DNA of 64,000 nucleotides from Neoscytalidium dimidiatum (Eukaryota > Ascomycota > Dothideomycetes > Botryosphaeriales > Botryosphaeriaceae): positions 2,356,001 to 2,420,000 of the forward strand of contig CM074695.1 in assembly GCA_037367355.1 (NCBI GenBank), in the 5' to 3' direction. The notes under the pieces are model-generated. The model made no database searches, was not told the origin of the DNA, and was given only the letters and a program-made list of their open reading frames with translations. Below, piece after piece: positions 19,913 through 31,872 of the stretch (position 1 is its first letter; each line of letters begins with the position of its first letter). A program made the translations under genes and the position numbers.

Positions 19913-22105
19913 GGTGTATTACTTCAGCGTCTCCTTTTCCTCTTTACTACCCGAAAAGTCAACAGCGTCTTCACTTCTGGGTCCGGAGCGATGACTCGAC
20001 GACATGTCTTCTGAAAGACTTAATGGTTTCTGCTTTTCCTCTTCGCGCCCTCTTCGGAGGCTGCTCATGGGCTAGTTCTCTTTGGAGTCAGCCAGGCGTT
20101 CTGGGGGTTTGGACTTTGTAAAGTATGGGCGCATGCGAGCTTGGGGGACGTCGAGAACTTTTTTGGCGCAGGGACCTTACGCTTTCTTCCTCCCTGGACG
20201 TCAGCTGTGCATAGCATTTGCTAAGATACACATGATTCGAAACGGCGACAAAAAGTACTTCAACCATTTTTCCAATCTTTTTTTTTTTTTTTGGTTCCAA
20301 TTGTGTTGCAACTGCTGTGGTGGCAGTTTGTTCGGCGCAAGCTTTGCACATTTCGGTCTCTGCAGCCAGACATGAATCGAAACCATCCGCCACAGCCCTC
20401 AGAAGGGGATTGTTGCCGTGAACCAAAATCCCGTCTAGGTAACCACAGTGGATATAGACACGGCACCAACCGTGAGGTGGAGATTTGAACACGCACGGCA
20501 AGGCTATCTTCTATTTTCGATAGTCTCGATCGCAGCCACACGCTTTATCCTAGCCTCAGGCACATTTTTACACACAGGTACCTATGTAACCCTCCCGCCC
20601 GTCTTTTTCTGTCGTCCAGTCACTAGATACCTCCGAAGCCCGCGGCGCCACCCTGTTTCTTAGTGCCGGACCCTCCGTGGATTCTGGATTGCGCGGCCCC
20701 GCAGAGGAAAAGCGTCAGGTGCGCCTCGTTCGCCGCAGGGCGACGAGACAGATTTTTCCTTATTCCCTGTCCCTCCACATATCACCTCATGAAAGAACTA
20801 GAACGATCACACACACGCGCGCGTTCGTGTCATACAGAGCCATTTACCCCGCACGATCAGCTATCTCTCCAATGCATCCGTGCTCCTGAACCGCAGTCCA
20901 AGTGAGGTCAACAGAATCATCGCGAAAGGTGCGCTACAGGGACGAGCTGACCACCGCCCGTGTCTGGCGGCAAGAATATGCGGACGTGCCTGACGATCCA
21001 AACGGGACCCTAGGGTAGTTGGGGGGATGGGGTTTGGCGGCCCACGCCACCTCACAAGCTGAGTCGGTTGTGGCTGCCTACCACGACGGCGTCTCCGCGA
21101 TGGGTAGCATTTGTCGCGGCCGCCCGACGGCTCGTCTCGTCGGCAATGCTGGCGTACCATTGCATGTGTGTAGGTGTGTACATGCGTACTATTTCGCCGC
21201 GCCACCGGCGCATCGGCTCTCGCGTGATCCATCACTCGCGTGCAGAGGTGTGAAGAGGGCATCGGCCAACCCCCGCTGTCCGCGGGGTGGAGAGGAGGCC
21301 GGAAAGAAAGGGAACTTTCGGAGCGAGACGGAGAGGAACGAAGTGATGGTCTATGTGTTCCATGCTCGGCCATCCCCGCCATGCGATCGAAATTTCGGGG
21401 CATGCATTGGGCGGCAATGCTTGGCAAGAGGTATTCAGATCAGCATACCGAAACATCCGCTGCGCGGAAGTTTCGCGAGTATTCCGCTGAAAGAAGTCGT
21501 CTTTTCTTTTCACCCCCCGCCCCTTCTGCCCACGAGTCGAGCCGACAGCATGGTGGATTGCGTAGTCGCAGTCAGGCTGACCACGAAGTTTCAGCAAACG
21601 AAACATTGGCCAAACCGCAAGATTGAAGTGTGGGGAAGTTAGACCTATGTCACAGAAGTAGTCGTCGACTGTCTGAAGTCACTGCCAAATCGGTCAGATA
21701 GTTTATGCGGGAATACCATGATTTGTTGGTAGTTCTGGATATCTATGCTATAGGGATGCCTGGTACGCGGGATGCTACCAGGTCTCAAGATGTTTATACG
21801 TCCGAAACGCCTTCCTGTCCTCTCTAGGAGCATGCAAATCTAGAAAGAGCGCAAAAGAGTCTGAGGTATCAACCAAAAGCCATGAAAACCAAAACGCCAA
21901 TGGCAGGGATGCCTGCCCTGCAGAACGCCGCGAGGATGTGATTCCTTTTAATCCTCCATGTGCCAGATACCCGAAATCCATTCCCTAGCCATTTTTCTTT
22001 TTCAATTTCGAATGTAGTAATCAATGTGAACGCAGAAGAATGGGAAAAATCCCACCTCTTTAGACAAAGAGCCCTCGAAATGCAACGTAAGGGAGTTTGA
22101 ATGAA
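19913..22105. other. Long intergenic stretch, 2.2 kb
   Basis: It holds the nop58 terminator side and the 3' flank of the unknown gene at 22106. A 15-base T run lies at 20278-20292. Frames of 100-200 codons overlap on both strands, lack family resemblance and have no plausible splicing. A tRNA-like T-loop near 20490 was checked and rejected. Confidence 0.55.
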
Positions 22106-23288
22106 TCAAGGACAGGTCAAGCTGCGTCTCCTCTTCTCACCAAAGCTAGTCGCGCTACCATTGCCCAGGAGGAAGCCGTTTACATTCGCAGGACCCCTCA
22201 TCAGAGCCTTGATATGGGCACGTTCTCTGGCGCCTGGAACCGCACCAGCTAGCGCGACTTGACCCCAACACTGGGCCACCAACTTCTGAAGCAGCATCTG
22301 CTCTTCTTGCCGCATGCGCTGTTGCCTTCTGGCCATGCGGCTGGGCTTCACCGCTGGGCATTTGCTCTCGGCGCCAACACGGAGGAAGCCAGCAGGAGCT
22401 CGTACAGGCTGGGCGCGCTGCTGAAACTTGACGAGTTGAGTGGAGCTCTGGCAGTCGGTGGGTGTGGCGTCATAGTCTGAAACCAGGGCCTCGATTTCAC
22501 CGCACTGCTCCATGAGGGCGCGGATGTGTTGGGTGAGCTTCTGAGCGGAGGCTTCGAATGTCGAAGATGCTCCAGGGTAGGATTCCCAGAAGGGGTCGGA
22601 ATCGATTGCAGAACGAAGGGACTCGGCGAAGAACGGGAGAGAAGGCAGGCTCTGTTCGGGGTTGTGGGACTCGGACTCCATGGCGAGGTTGAGGGCGGTG
22701 AAGGTTATTCGGAGATGCTGCTCCGTAGACAGAGTCGAGGTGACAATGCAGGCTGCTGTTATGTTAGACTTTGTATTGAAACACTTCAGCTGTCCAGACT
22801 TACCAGGACAGCCAATGGACTGGCACCACTCTTCTTCGTCGGCAAGGAAGCACTGGAGCCAGAGGAAACCGCTGCGAGCATCTCCAGTAAAAGCCATCTC
22901 GAGGTCCTCGGGCTTGGAGCTGCAGAGAGCGGCCTCAGCCAGGCGGGAGGCGCGGTGGAAGAGCTGCACGACAGGCATGATTAGGGCGTGCAGGATGTCC
23001 CTGTGGAGCAGCCATGTTGCCTGAGCTTCAGAGGAACAGCAGGCATGTTCGTGACACAACCTAAAGACGCATCGGGTCAGCTTGGAGTTTTCCGTGAGCT
23101 ACAACCCGGGACAAGGTGTGATGCCGGCGAGAAAGGCAAGTGTCCGTAGTGGGGGCGGGGCATACTCACTCGTTGGTAGCATTGACAGCGAGGTATTCAC
23201 GCAAGACTTGGAAGGGCTTGGAGGACTCGAGGCGCTGGAGGTCCTCAGGGCGGATGCAGAATGGCGAGTGGTGGATAGTGGCCGACAT
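22106..23288 (-). CDS. Unknown Cys/His-rich fungal protein
   Basis: Three exons, 23288-23170, 23060-22804 and 22752-22106, with introns of 109 and 51 nt, give 340 residues. I do not recognise a named domain. The N-terminal half is dense in Cys and His: IHHSPFC (residues 5-11), LCHEHACC (41-48) and a C119-x4-C124-x2-C127 cluster in WCQSIGCPAC. These could form a metal site, by inference. Both splice joins fall inside or beside these clusters and restore them. A helical segment with LHRDILHALIMPVVQLFHRASRLAEAAL (about 57-84) is amphipathic, not a clear membrane span. The C-terminal part is basic (MARRQQRMRQEEQ), helical and possibly nuclear. The start ATG follows a CAACA context. Such a protein may be a regulator, but no function can be assigned. 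Confidence 0.7.
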
Positions 23289-24008
23289 TGTTGGAACTCA
23301 GCGAACTGGTATCGATATGTGCGGTTATGATTGTGATAGAGCGAGCATCCGAGTCAGGCACAGGAGGCCAGAGCATTGAAGGGTTTCGAACAGCTGACGA
23401 AACGGGAGGTATATCTGCAAGTGCAGACGAGGGCGGCCAGCGAGTGCGGAAGTAGGCAAGGAAAACCGGTGGGCGAGGGTTGGAGGCAGCTCAGGCACGG
23501 TGCTCTACAGTGAGCGCCGTGGGCGTGGTTTTGTCTGGCGGTGGAAATTATCGATTCACGCTTGTGCTGGTCCTCTCATTTCGTCATCGGGGACTTAAAT
23601 AGCGCAGGGCCACCAGGAAACAGGCAGGGGAGGAGGCAGGAGGGGCGCGCACGCGGACGGAACAAGGGAAGCCAGCTGCGACGGGTGCTTCTGCCGCTTC
23701 TTCCATTGACGCGGCCAGGGGCCCCTTATGAGCGTCGCAGCTCTCAGCCCGCAACTCTCTGCTGCCAGCTACGGGCAGCTCCGCTGGCGTCGCAGAGCCG
23801 CTGCCACTGCCTGTCTACCCGCAAGCCACCAGCCCGGGCGAATTGCGGCCGGCCACCTGGAGCCTTGGCGCCTCTTGACTCGCCAGCACTCGCCCGCCTG
23901 CTAAGGGGGACCAGACACGGGAGATCTCCGACGTGCCTGGCGTTGCGTGCTCCCCTCGTACCTCCGCTTGTGAGCGACCTGGGGAGCTGCGAGCCCGCTC
24001 GCCCTCGC

Positions 24009-24039
<31 letters not shown>

Positions 24040-26003
24040 ATCCGCTCCAGGCTGCATGCCTGGCAGCGCGCCGTCGCGCCAGGCACCGGCTGCCGCCGCC
24101 AGCTGAGGACAGGAGACCGTCACGGCGCTCGCATAGCCCATCTGCGATGGTGCGGTGCCCGACCAAAAAAAGGCAGGGAGTGAGCAGGAACACGAGCTTG
24201 TCGCCCGGTGGTGGCAGTCTGGACCGCACCGTTCCGAGCCCACTGCGCACTTTCTAGAACTCCATCCTGCTGGACGCGCCCGCCCAAAATTCCTGCTTTC
24301 TCGCCGTAGATCCAGTGGATCAAGGCGCGCCTCCCGTCCAATCGTCGCCGCCGTGCCGGACGTCCAGTGCCGTCCGATGCCCACTCCCACCTGGCACCGG
24401 CGCATGGCGGTCTGGTTCGAGGGCAGATGGACCCTGAGCAGGCACTCACCGGTTGTCTTCCCCACGGGTCGCTTTTCTTGGCTCTCTGGCTCTCGCCGCG
24501 CTGAGCGCGCTGATTGTTGCATTGTCACCTCGAGACCGCTCATTCCTGCTTTTCCCTTTGGCACCCAATCTTCAGCAGATAGCGCCGGGACGCGGAGCTG
24601 AAGATAAGCATCGCCACAACAGCACGCTTTGGCCTTATCTAGCCTCCATATTGAAATTGCGTCCCTCCAGATAAGCGCTCATCTCTCTCAAATCATGTTC
24701 CTCTGCCCAAGCGAAGTCTGAATGCCTCATCTGCTGATGCAGCCTGACGAGAGCGCACCGAAGCTGAAAAGGAGTCACCAGGACCACTGGCAAGACGGCG
24801 TGTGTCTGTCCGCTACTCTGCCAGCTGTTCGAGGGCAGCTGCACGTGCAGACGCGATCATCTCCGGAATACCTAAGAGTGTGTGTGGTCGCTTGAAGGAG
24901 CGGCGGTGCACATGCCCTTCGCCGGTCCCACGCAGTCGAAAGAATCGTCAAGACGCAATGCCCTTTGTCGAACCATGCCGAACGCCCCGAGAGGAGGGAA
25001 TGATGTTGTCGCTGCTCGCTCAATCTCCTCGCGCGCGATCGCCCGGTTGCAAGGTTCCTGCGAGACCCTGACAACGTCCCCAGGGAATTTGGATGCACGA
25101 AAAGCCATTTTTTTTTGACCTCCTATTGACTGCCGGCGACGATGCGATTCAGGGGATCCGTACAAATGAAGAGGTTCATGCTCAAACGAACCTCCCGGCT
25201 GAGATGCTACCATAGACGGACCCTGAGAAGACGAAGCATCCATGCGTTACGACTTAGGCGAGGAATTGAGGCCGTGAGACCCTCGTAACAAGACACAAAA
25301 ATAGCCACCCGGGCGAACCATCCACATGGAGCCGGCGACGTACACCACCGGGATGGTCAAAAAGGATCATTTTGAACGGTGCGCTGTCTGTCTGCTGGTC
25401 TTTGCCGCAGAGATCGAGTTGTGATTGATTGACTGTCGTGATCGACTCCTGTTTCACTTCTGCAATGACATGAGCAATCAATCTGGTGAAATTATCCAAT
25501 ACGGAAAGGGCACGGCAGTGACGTATTTCAAGCAGCAATAAAATCTTTTTCATTCATGTTGCACCGATATCAGCGACCGGTGTCGGCTTGCTTTGCTTAC
25601 TGTTTTCAAGAAGTCAATGGCGGAGTCGACCCAATGGAAGAGGGGCACTGCAACGCCGGGAGATGCGCCATAGGGATGCGCCAGGATCTAAAAGTACATG
25701 CATGCGCGTAGTCAATGTTATAGGGAAGAGGGCACCAAAAAGCAAGGAAAGCATCAAGAGAAAATCAGGTAAGAACGGATCCAGAGTACGCCCCCACCAC
25801 CGTTCGCGTTTGCCGACCCAAGAACGCCGAGAGGATAAAGCAGGAACATCGAGATCGATATGAAGCGAGCCATCTCCGAAGAGGAAGAGAGATGCCAGCA
25901 GAAAGAGTCGTAAAGGAAACTCAGAAAGATCAGGCTGAAGAAGGTGCAGACGGGGGAAATGGGAGCTGGCCGTCAGCGCGACTGGCCGGGCCTGTTCGGA
26001 TAA
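23289..26003. other. Long intergenic stretch, 2.7 kb
   Basis: It carries the promoter of the Cys/His-rich gene and the 3' flank of the gene at 26004. The part 23600-24600 is GC-rich with overlapping frames on both strands caused by low complexity, including a GCCCTC array. I find no supportable gene. Confidence 0.55.
24001..24039. repeat. GCCCTC hexanucleotide array
   Basis: Six and a half tandem copies of gccctc, one of them gccttc. It produces an apparent Arg/Ala repeat in the minus-strand frames, so those frames are not evidence of coding. Confidence 0.85.
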
Positions 26004-27032
26004 CTACATTTCCATGGCGGTATCCGCCGGCTGCATTTGCGCCGCTTGGAGCGTAGGCGCGTCGATGCTCATCTCGGTGTCGTTGTTCGCCGGCATCACT
26101 ACCGGGGAGCTTGTCGGAGGTGACGAGGTGTCGCGCGCATGGACCACGTCGCTCTCGTAGACGATTGGGTGTTGAGTTAGGTTACGAACGACACCTTCGA
26201 GCGACGTGCTGATCAACCTGCAAGTGCGCAGGTCCTGACTGAAGAGGAAGAACTTCTCCTTGTCGTCCGCAATGTCGCGCGCGTGCACAAGGAAGGCGTC
26301 ATGAGCCTCACTCTCGTGGAGAACCTGCGGACACGCCAGAGGGTAGTGTCTGCTGATGAACTTGGCCCAACCACGTGCGCCGTCCTTCTTCTCCGGGTTG
26401 AACACGATCTCCTTCCAGCCGATTCCAAGAGCCATGGTGAGGTCGTGAATGGTATGGCCAGCGTCGTCGATGGTCATAGTAGTAGCCTTGTAGGCAAGGG
26501 AAGATGAGTCCACGCCGATAGTAGAGGACGACGGGACGGCAGGTTTGACCGCAGCAGGTGGACTACCAGAGGCGCGGTCGACAGTTGCGGTACGCTGAGA
26601 CTTGCGCGACACAGCGATTGGCCTCTCTTTCGGCTTGTTGGCCTCCTCGACCTCGTGCTTGGCTTCAGCCCAGGTGCCAGTCTGAGATTCGGCAGCAATG
26701 GCAAAGCCCGGCTCGTCCGGGTAGATGAGCGTCATGCCTGGGCCCATGATGGGTTCAGGCTTCGGCTTCATGATGATCTTCGAGCCGTCTGCAGGTGCTT
26801 CATCGACGTCGACGTCCTCCAGCGAGCGTTTGCGACCCGCGATGGCGTTGGAGGGAGCGGCTTGGTAGTTGAGCGACGGCGGTGTGGGGTACTTTGGAAC
26901 GCGTCCGGGCATGGTGGATGAGTTGCTGGGCGCGTGGGCAGTGTAGTGCGGCGCGTTGAGGCGCTGCTCGAAGTTGTACTGCTGGGGAGGCAGGACAACG
27001 GTGGGCGATGAGGCGTAGTAGTTGAGACCCAT
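26004..27032 (-). CDS. Conserved-looking protein of unknown function
   Basis: Intron-free 342-residue protein starting with MGLNYYASSPTVVLPPQQYN. I recognise no domain. Residues 1-190 are low in complexity and look disordered (Pro/Ser/Ala/Lys-rich), with a basic patch (AGRKRSLEDVDVDE) that could be a nuclear signal. Residues about 190-300 look folded: they include MTIDDAGHTIHDLTMALGIGWKEIVF, WAKFISRHYPLACPQVLHES, and KFFLFSQDLRTCRLISTSLEGVV split by turns. The C-terminal 40 residues are Met/Ala/Pro-rich and acidic. The frame is long, C-ending in codon use and has a clean ATG, so I believe it is real. It diverges from CCT3 across a 1.3 kb spacer. Function is open; a nuclear role is only a guess from the basic patch. 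Confidence 0.72.
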   Translation of the reverse strand: MGLNYYASSPTVVLPPQQYNFEQRLNAPHYTAHAPSNSSTMPGRVPKYPTPPSLNYQAAPSNAIAGRKRSLEDVDVDEAPADGSKIIMKPKPEPIMGPGMTLIYPDEPGFAIAAESQTGTWAEAKHEVEEANKPKERPIAVSRKSQRTATVDRASGSPPAAVKPAVPSSSTIGVDSSSLAYKATTMTIDDAGHTIHDLTMALGIGWKEIVFNPEKKDGARGWAKFISRHYPLACPQVLHESEAHDAFLVHARDIADDKEKFFLFSQDLRTCRLISTSLEGVVRNLTQHPIVYESDVVHARDTSSPPTSSPVVMPANNDTEMSIDAPTLQAAQMQPADTAMEM

Positions 27033-28313
27033 GGTGCTGTTTGTTTAGTAGAGCAAGCAAGAGAGAGGAGAAATTGAGATACGGTGAAGACGATGGACCA
27101 GAGCGAGCACTCGCGACGTCAGCTTAGGGCGCGCACAATGGATGACGCGACAGGAAGGCGCGCGGCGGTGGGTGATGGGCGGCGACGGTGAGCTAGCTGA
27201 AGCTCGGCGCGATGGAGGAGGTAAAGAAGAATGTAGAAGATTTTGGGCGGTGAGGTGGAGGGCAGGTGAGATGAGGTACAGTGACGAGGGCGCGCGACTA
27301 TGGGGAGCGCGTCGTGGGCGAGCAGCTGAAGAGAGTGAGATGCAAAAGAGACGGTCTGAGACGGGGACCAGAGTGCCTTTTGAACATGCAGCAAGAGCAA
27401 CCAGATGATCGCGAATCAGAACGCTTGGAGGGAGGAGGCTGGCAAACCCGTGCGGGCGATCTGGAGCAGCCAATCGCGTACAGCCGCCGCGCCCAGGAAA
27501 TGGCTTGCTTGACCATCCTGACCCATAGCCGGATATGGACATCCCGTACCAGAGCAAAGGCGCTCTGTCGAGCTTAACTGCTTCTGTAACGTCGGCGCTT
27601 GCGCCGTTACGCCCAGCAACCAATGGAGCGCATCAAAACATGAAAAACGCCCCGAGCCCCATCCGATAACCGCTGGTACTCTCACCCAAAGAGGCTTAGC
27701 CCACTTGGGAAGAGCTTCGTGCGGAGCCGAGTCGCTCGTGCGGATGCATTTCCAAGCGCACGAGGACAGCCAAGGCGTGCGATGGGCGATTTTCTGTCGT
27801 GACCGAGGGCCAGCAGGTGTCGCGGGACGGCTTTACGTGCCTGATTTACTGCTGACGCAATGGGTGGAGCGTTCGGTAAAAGGGGCGCTTTCAAAACGGG
27901 CTCAGTGTGTCGAAATTTGCGTTATGCATCCGGCGCTGCTCGGAAGGTCCCTGCGCGCGCGCCGATTACGGCAAAGCTGTGTCTCACAAGCAATGCAGCA
28001 AGGATCCGAACTTGATCTGCTCACGTGCGGGCTGTCGCCTCTCGGCGAAAAAGCGGTCTGAGCTTTCCGTCTCCCGTCTCTCCGCTCTTTCAGCCTGTCG
28101 GAGAGTCGGAGCTTGCTGCCTAACCCTGTGGCATCTCCTTGGCGTGTTTGCTTTTGTTTGACGCGTTGCTGTCGGAAAGGAAAATCGTCGCGCCAGGACG
28201 CGCTTTGGGCATTTTGGTGGAAGGCCCGCGAAAGCCAGCATCAGAGCGCAGTAGCCCCTCACTCTCCGCCGGACGCCTCTATTACCCACGCAGCCTCAAA
28301 ACAGTCCTTCAAA
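27033..28313. promoter_or_regulatory. Divergent spacer between unknown gene and cct3
   Basis: About 1.3 kb holding both promoters. The proximal 350 bases on the left are purine-rich on the plus strand, so the leader of the minus-strand gene is pyrimidine-rich. No gene seen. Confidence 0.5.
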
Positions 28314-30145
28314 ATGCAGGCCCCCGTGGTGGTTATGAGTATGCGTGTGTCCCAAATTCCAAACTCGAAAGCTAACCTCCGCGACCTCAGATACACAGAC
28401 CGGGGAGAGGCAGTTTGGCCGCAAGGCACAGCTCTCCAACATCACCGCTGCGAAGACGTGAGTACGCGTCACAGCTCGTACCGAATGCTCCTGCTTACAA
28501 AATACCAGTGTGGCTGATATTATCCGATCATGTCTCGGTCCTAAGGCAATGCTCAAGATGCTGCTCGATCCTATGGGCGGTATTGTCCTGACGAACGACG
28601 GCCACGCCATCCTGAGAGAAATTGAGGTCGCCCACCCAGCTGCGAAGAGCATGATCGAGCTCAGCAGGACGCAAGATGAGGAGGTCGGCGACGGCACCAC
28701 TAGTGTTATCATTCTTGGTTTGTCTCATGCAAGTTAAGCTACAGCTCTTTTACTGACTGGCCTGTAGCGGGTGAGATGCTGGCCCAGTCTCTGCCCCAGC
28801 TCGAGCGCAACATCCACCCCGTCATTATAATATCCGCCTTCAAGCGCGCCCTCACCGACGCAATTTCCATCATCGAGGAGATCTCGATACCCGTCGATAT
28901 CAACGATGACAAGGCCATGTACTCCCTAATCTCGTCTTCCATCGGCACAAAGTTCGTCTCACGGTGGTCTGAGTTGATGTGCAACCTCGCTCTGAAAGCG
29001 GTCAGAACGGTCTCGTTTGACGTTGGTGGCGGCAAGAGGGAAGTCGATATCAAGAGGTACGCCAGAGTGGAGAAAATACCCGGCGGTGAGATTGAGGATT
29101 GCAAGGTCCTGGACGGCGTCATGCTCAACAAGGATATCACCCACCCTAAGATGAGAAGACGCATCGAGAACCCCAGGATTGTCTTGCTTGACTGCCCCCT
29201 GGAGTACAAGAAGGGCGAGTCGCAGACGAATATTGAGATCTCGAAAGAGGAGGACTGGAACAGGATATTACAAATCGAGGAGGAGCAGGTCAAGGCCATG
29301 TGCGAAGCCATTGTCGCAGTGAAGCCTGACTTGGTCATCACAGAGAAGGGTGTCAGCGGTGAGTGCTCTCCCTACTTAAGTCCATGCGGCGTTCCTAATT
29401 TTTTGCAGATCTCGCCCAACATTATCTGGTCAAAGCCAACATCACCGCTCTGCGCCGTGTCCGCAAGACTGACAACAACCGTATTGCTCGCGCCACTGGC
29501 GCCACCATTGTCAACTCCGTGCAGTCGCTGACCGAGGCGGATGTTGGTACCAAGTGTGGCCTCTTCGAGATTTCCAAGATCGGTGACGAGTACTTTACCT
29601 TCCTCACCCAGTGCGAGGATCCCAAGGCCTGCACTGTACTCCTCCGCGGGCCCTCCAAGGACATTCTGAACGAGATTGAGAGGAATCTTCAGGATGCCAT
29701 GGGCGTCGCTCGTAACGTCATCTGGAATCCTCGTCTATGCCCTGGCGGTGGTGCAACGGAAATGGCCATTGCTGTTGGCTTGGACAAGAAGGCAAAGTCC
29801 ATAGAGGGCGTCGCTCAGTGGCCATACCGTGCGGTCGCTGAGGCTATGGAAGTCATTCCCCGCACGCTCATCCAGAACGCCGGCTCGTCACCAATCAGAG
29901 TGCTGACACAGCTACGCGCCAAGCATGCTGACCCCTCTACCGGTAGCAGCTGGGGTATTGACGGTGATGCTGGCAAACTGGTGGACATGAAGGAGTATGG
30001 TGTTTGGGAACCTATGGCTGTGAAGGAGCAGAGCATCAAGACCGCTATTGAGAGCGCTTGTTTATTGCTCCGTGTCGACGACATTGTTGCTGCGAAGGCG
30101 GCGAAGCAGCCTGGTGGCCCCATCGGCGGTGGTGGCGACGAGTAG
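28314..30145 (+). CDS. cct3: Chaperonin CCT/TRiC subunit gamma
   Basis: Five exons: 28314-28338 (only 25 nt), 28391-28457, 28509-28717, 28768-29358 and 29409-30145. All four introns are 50-52 nt and the product is 542 residues. This is the gamma subunit of the cytosolic group II chaperonin that folds actin and tubulin. Chaperonin signatures are TNDGHAILREIEVAHPAAK, the ATP-site GDGTTSVIIL spanning an intron junction (I-L-A-G), and the apical CEAIVAVKPDLVITEKGVSD. Further ones are NNRIARATGATIVNS and the PGGGATEMAIA motif in the C-terminal equatorial domain. The protein opens MQAPVVVMNTQTGERQFGRKAQ, as in orthologues; this is only seen after joining the tiny first exon. The C-terminus is a Gly-rich tail, usual for CCT. 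Confidence 0.97.
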
Positions 30146-31872
30146 ATTCAGAAAGTGACGTAGCATCACATGTACAAAAGCTAGACTTGGCTGGTTTAAG
30201 ACGTTGATGGATACGGAAAATAAGGGAAAAATAATATGTCGTAGAGAGATGTGGAATGTCCTATCAGCACTTGGATATTCCCAATTGCAGGGGGGCGGCA
30301 CCTAGAAGGTGTTTGCATTTCCTCCTCCTCTATTAAGTCAGACGTCCCTCCAATCGCCTTGCATCATGATGGGCTTTAAAAAAGAGAGTTTCTCTTATTT
30401 GACTCGCATTTCATCCACTTAATGCTAGCTGTCAGGTGTTTCTTACGATTCTCTGACAATCTATATCGCCCCTCACCCAGTCGACACTTGCAGACACTAC
30501 ATTGCCTATGATCTTCAGCCATTTCTTCGCTCATTCTTCCCTCCAATCACCGGGTAACGAAGCACCGGAAAACTTGTCTCCCTGATTCTCCACCCGCCCA
30601 TTCTTTCTGTCATATTTTGATGGCCACGAAATATCTCGAGATATCCGGACACTTCGCTATCACTATTACAGTCTTCGCACCCTATCCCGAAGAGTGTGTA
30701 ATGATGAATACGGTAATTTTTTTTTTCTTAGAGGCTTCCTGGCACTCTCTCCCTTGGCGAATCATCCGCTTCCTTACAGTCATAACCAAAGCATCCTCTT
30801 TTCAGAACAAAAAAAAAACTCCTCCCTCCCACAGTCCTTCCCCAATGGTTATAGATGATAGAATAACGAAGAGATATGAAATAGTACTAGAGACAGAGAG
30901 CTATACCAATTGACGATTGATTCGGGGTTGGGCTAGTAGCCGTCTTTCACCGAGTTTCTTCATGATAGAGACAGGTGGACTACGTGGATGTTTCTGTAAT
31001 TGCAAATCGGCAGCAGGGTTCCGATGGTAGTAATTCAGAAGACAATTGGAACTCCAGTGCGATACGTAGGTCACCTGCACGTCCTCCGTCTGAAAATTTG
31101 GGTGAAATGATTGTTTGTGTTGGAAAAGGGACTGCATGGTACGTTGTTTCAATTTGCCGTGGTAGATGGTGGAAATTTTTGTGCAAAGGGAATTACATCT
31201 AAAGAAGCTTGGAAGAGATAAGACTCTGGTATCCGAAGCCAGAGAATCTCGATGCAAATCTAAATGGTCTGGGCCGCCAACGGTTTTCAGTTTGGTGGAT
31301 GTATAATAAATAGGATATAGTTAGCTGTCGGGGTTCGAAACGTCAAGGATGGTGCCCTGATTCTCAAGAACCTCATACTCGGATCTCCGAATCAATCACG
31401 CAATGGGCAGAACCCAGACCTGGATAACGGAGCAACCAAAATCTTGGTAACCCTGAGAGTCAGTCACCCTGGCAGATCTGCCTTACAGGCTGACGTTTCC
31501 TCGCATAGATCGCGGCCGGGGTTATTGCAGTGTGGAAACAAGGTGAAAATTGGTTGCTGAGACCGGCTATTGATGGATTGCGAAATGCAGGTTTCGATGC
31601 GTTCATCGCAAGCCTCGCTTTTAGACTATAAGGAAGCATAGAATGTACAGTACAAGACACCAAAAAAAAAAATGGTTGTCTATTGCTCTTCGTCAACCAA
31701 GACATCGTTGACATCATAATGACTTCTTTGGAGCGTAAAGCCAAACACCCAGGATGACGACAATACATGTTGGCCATAAATAGTGATCCGAATCATAGGC
31801 ACTACACTCGATCTGCATTAAAGTACAATTTAGTCCACTTCATCAACCTCGGGGATAACATACCTACCGATA
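30146..31872. other. Long intergenic stretch, 1.7 kb
   Basis: An AT-richer region with several A and T runs (30720-30727, 30810-30818, 31662-31671). It includes the cct3 3' flank and the promoter of the DJ-1-like gene. I find no gene. Confidence 0.6.

Noticed and set aside
20450..20550. tRNA-like T-loop (TTCAAAT type) on the minus strand
   Set aside because: The loop is flanked by G and C as in a tRNA, but only two of the five T-stem pairs form, and no acceptor or anticodon stem can be drawn.
20861..21427. 188-codon minus-strand frame
   Set aside because: Basic, low-complexity translation with no family likeness; other frames overlap it on both strands.
23541..24257. 238-codon plus-strand frame
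   Set aside because: Driven by GC-rich low complexity, including the GCCCTC array; long frames overlap on both strands.
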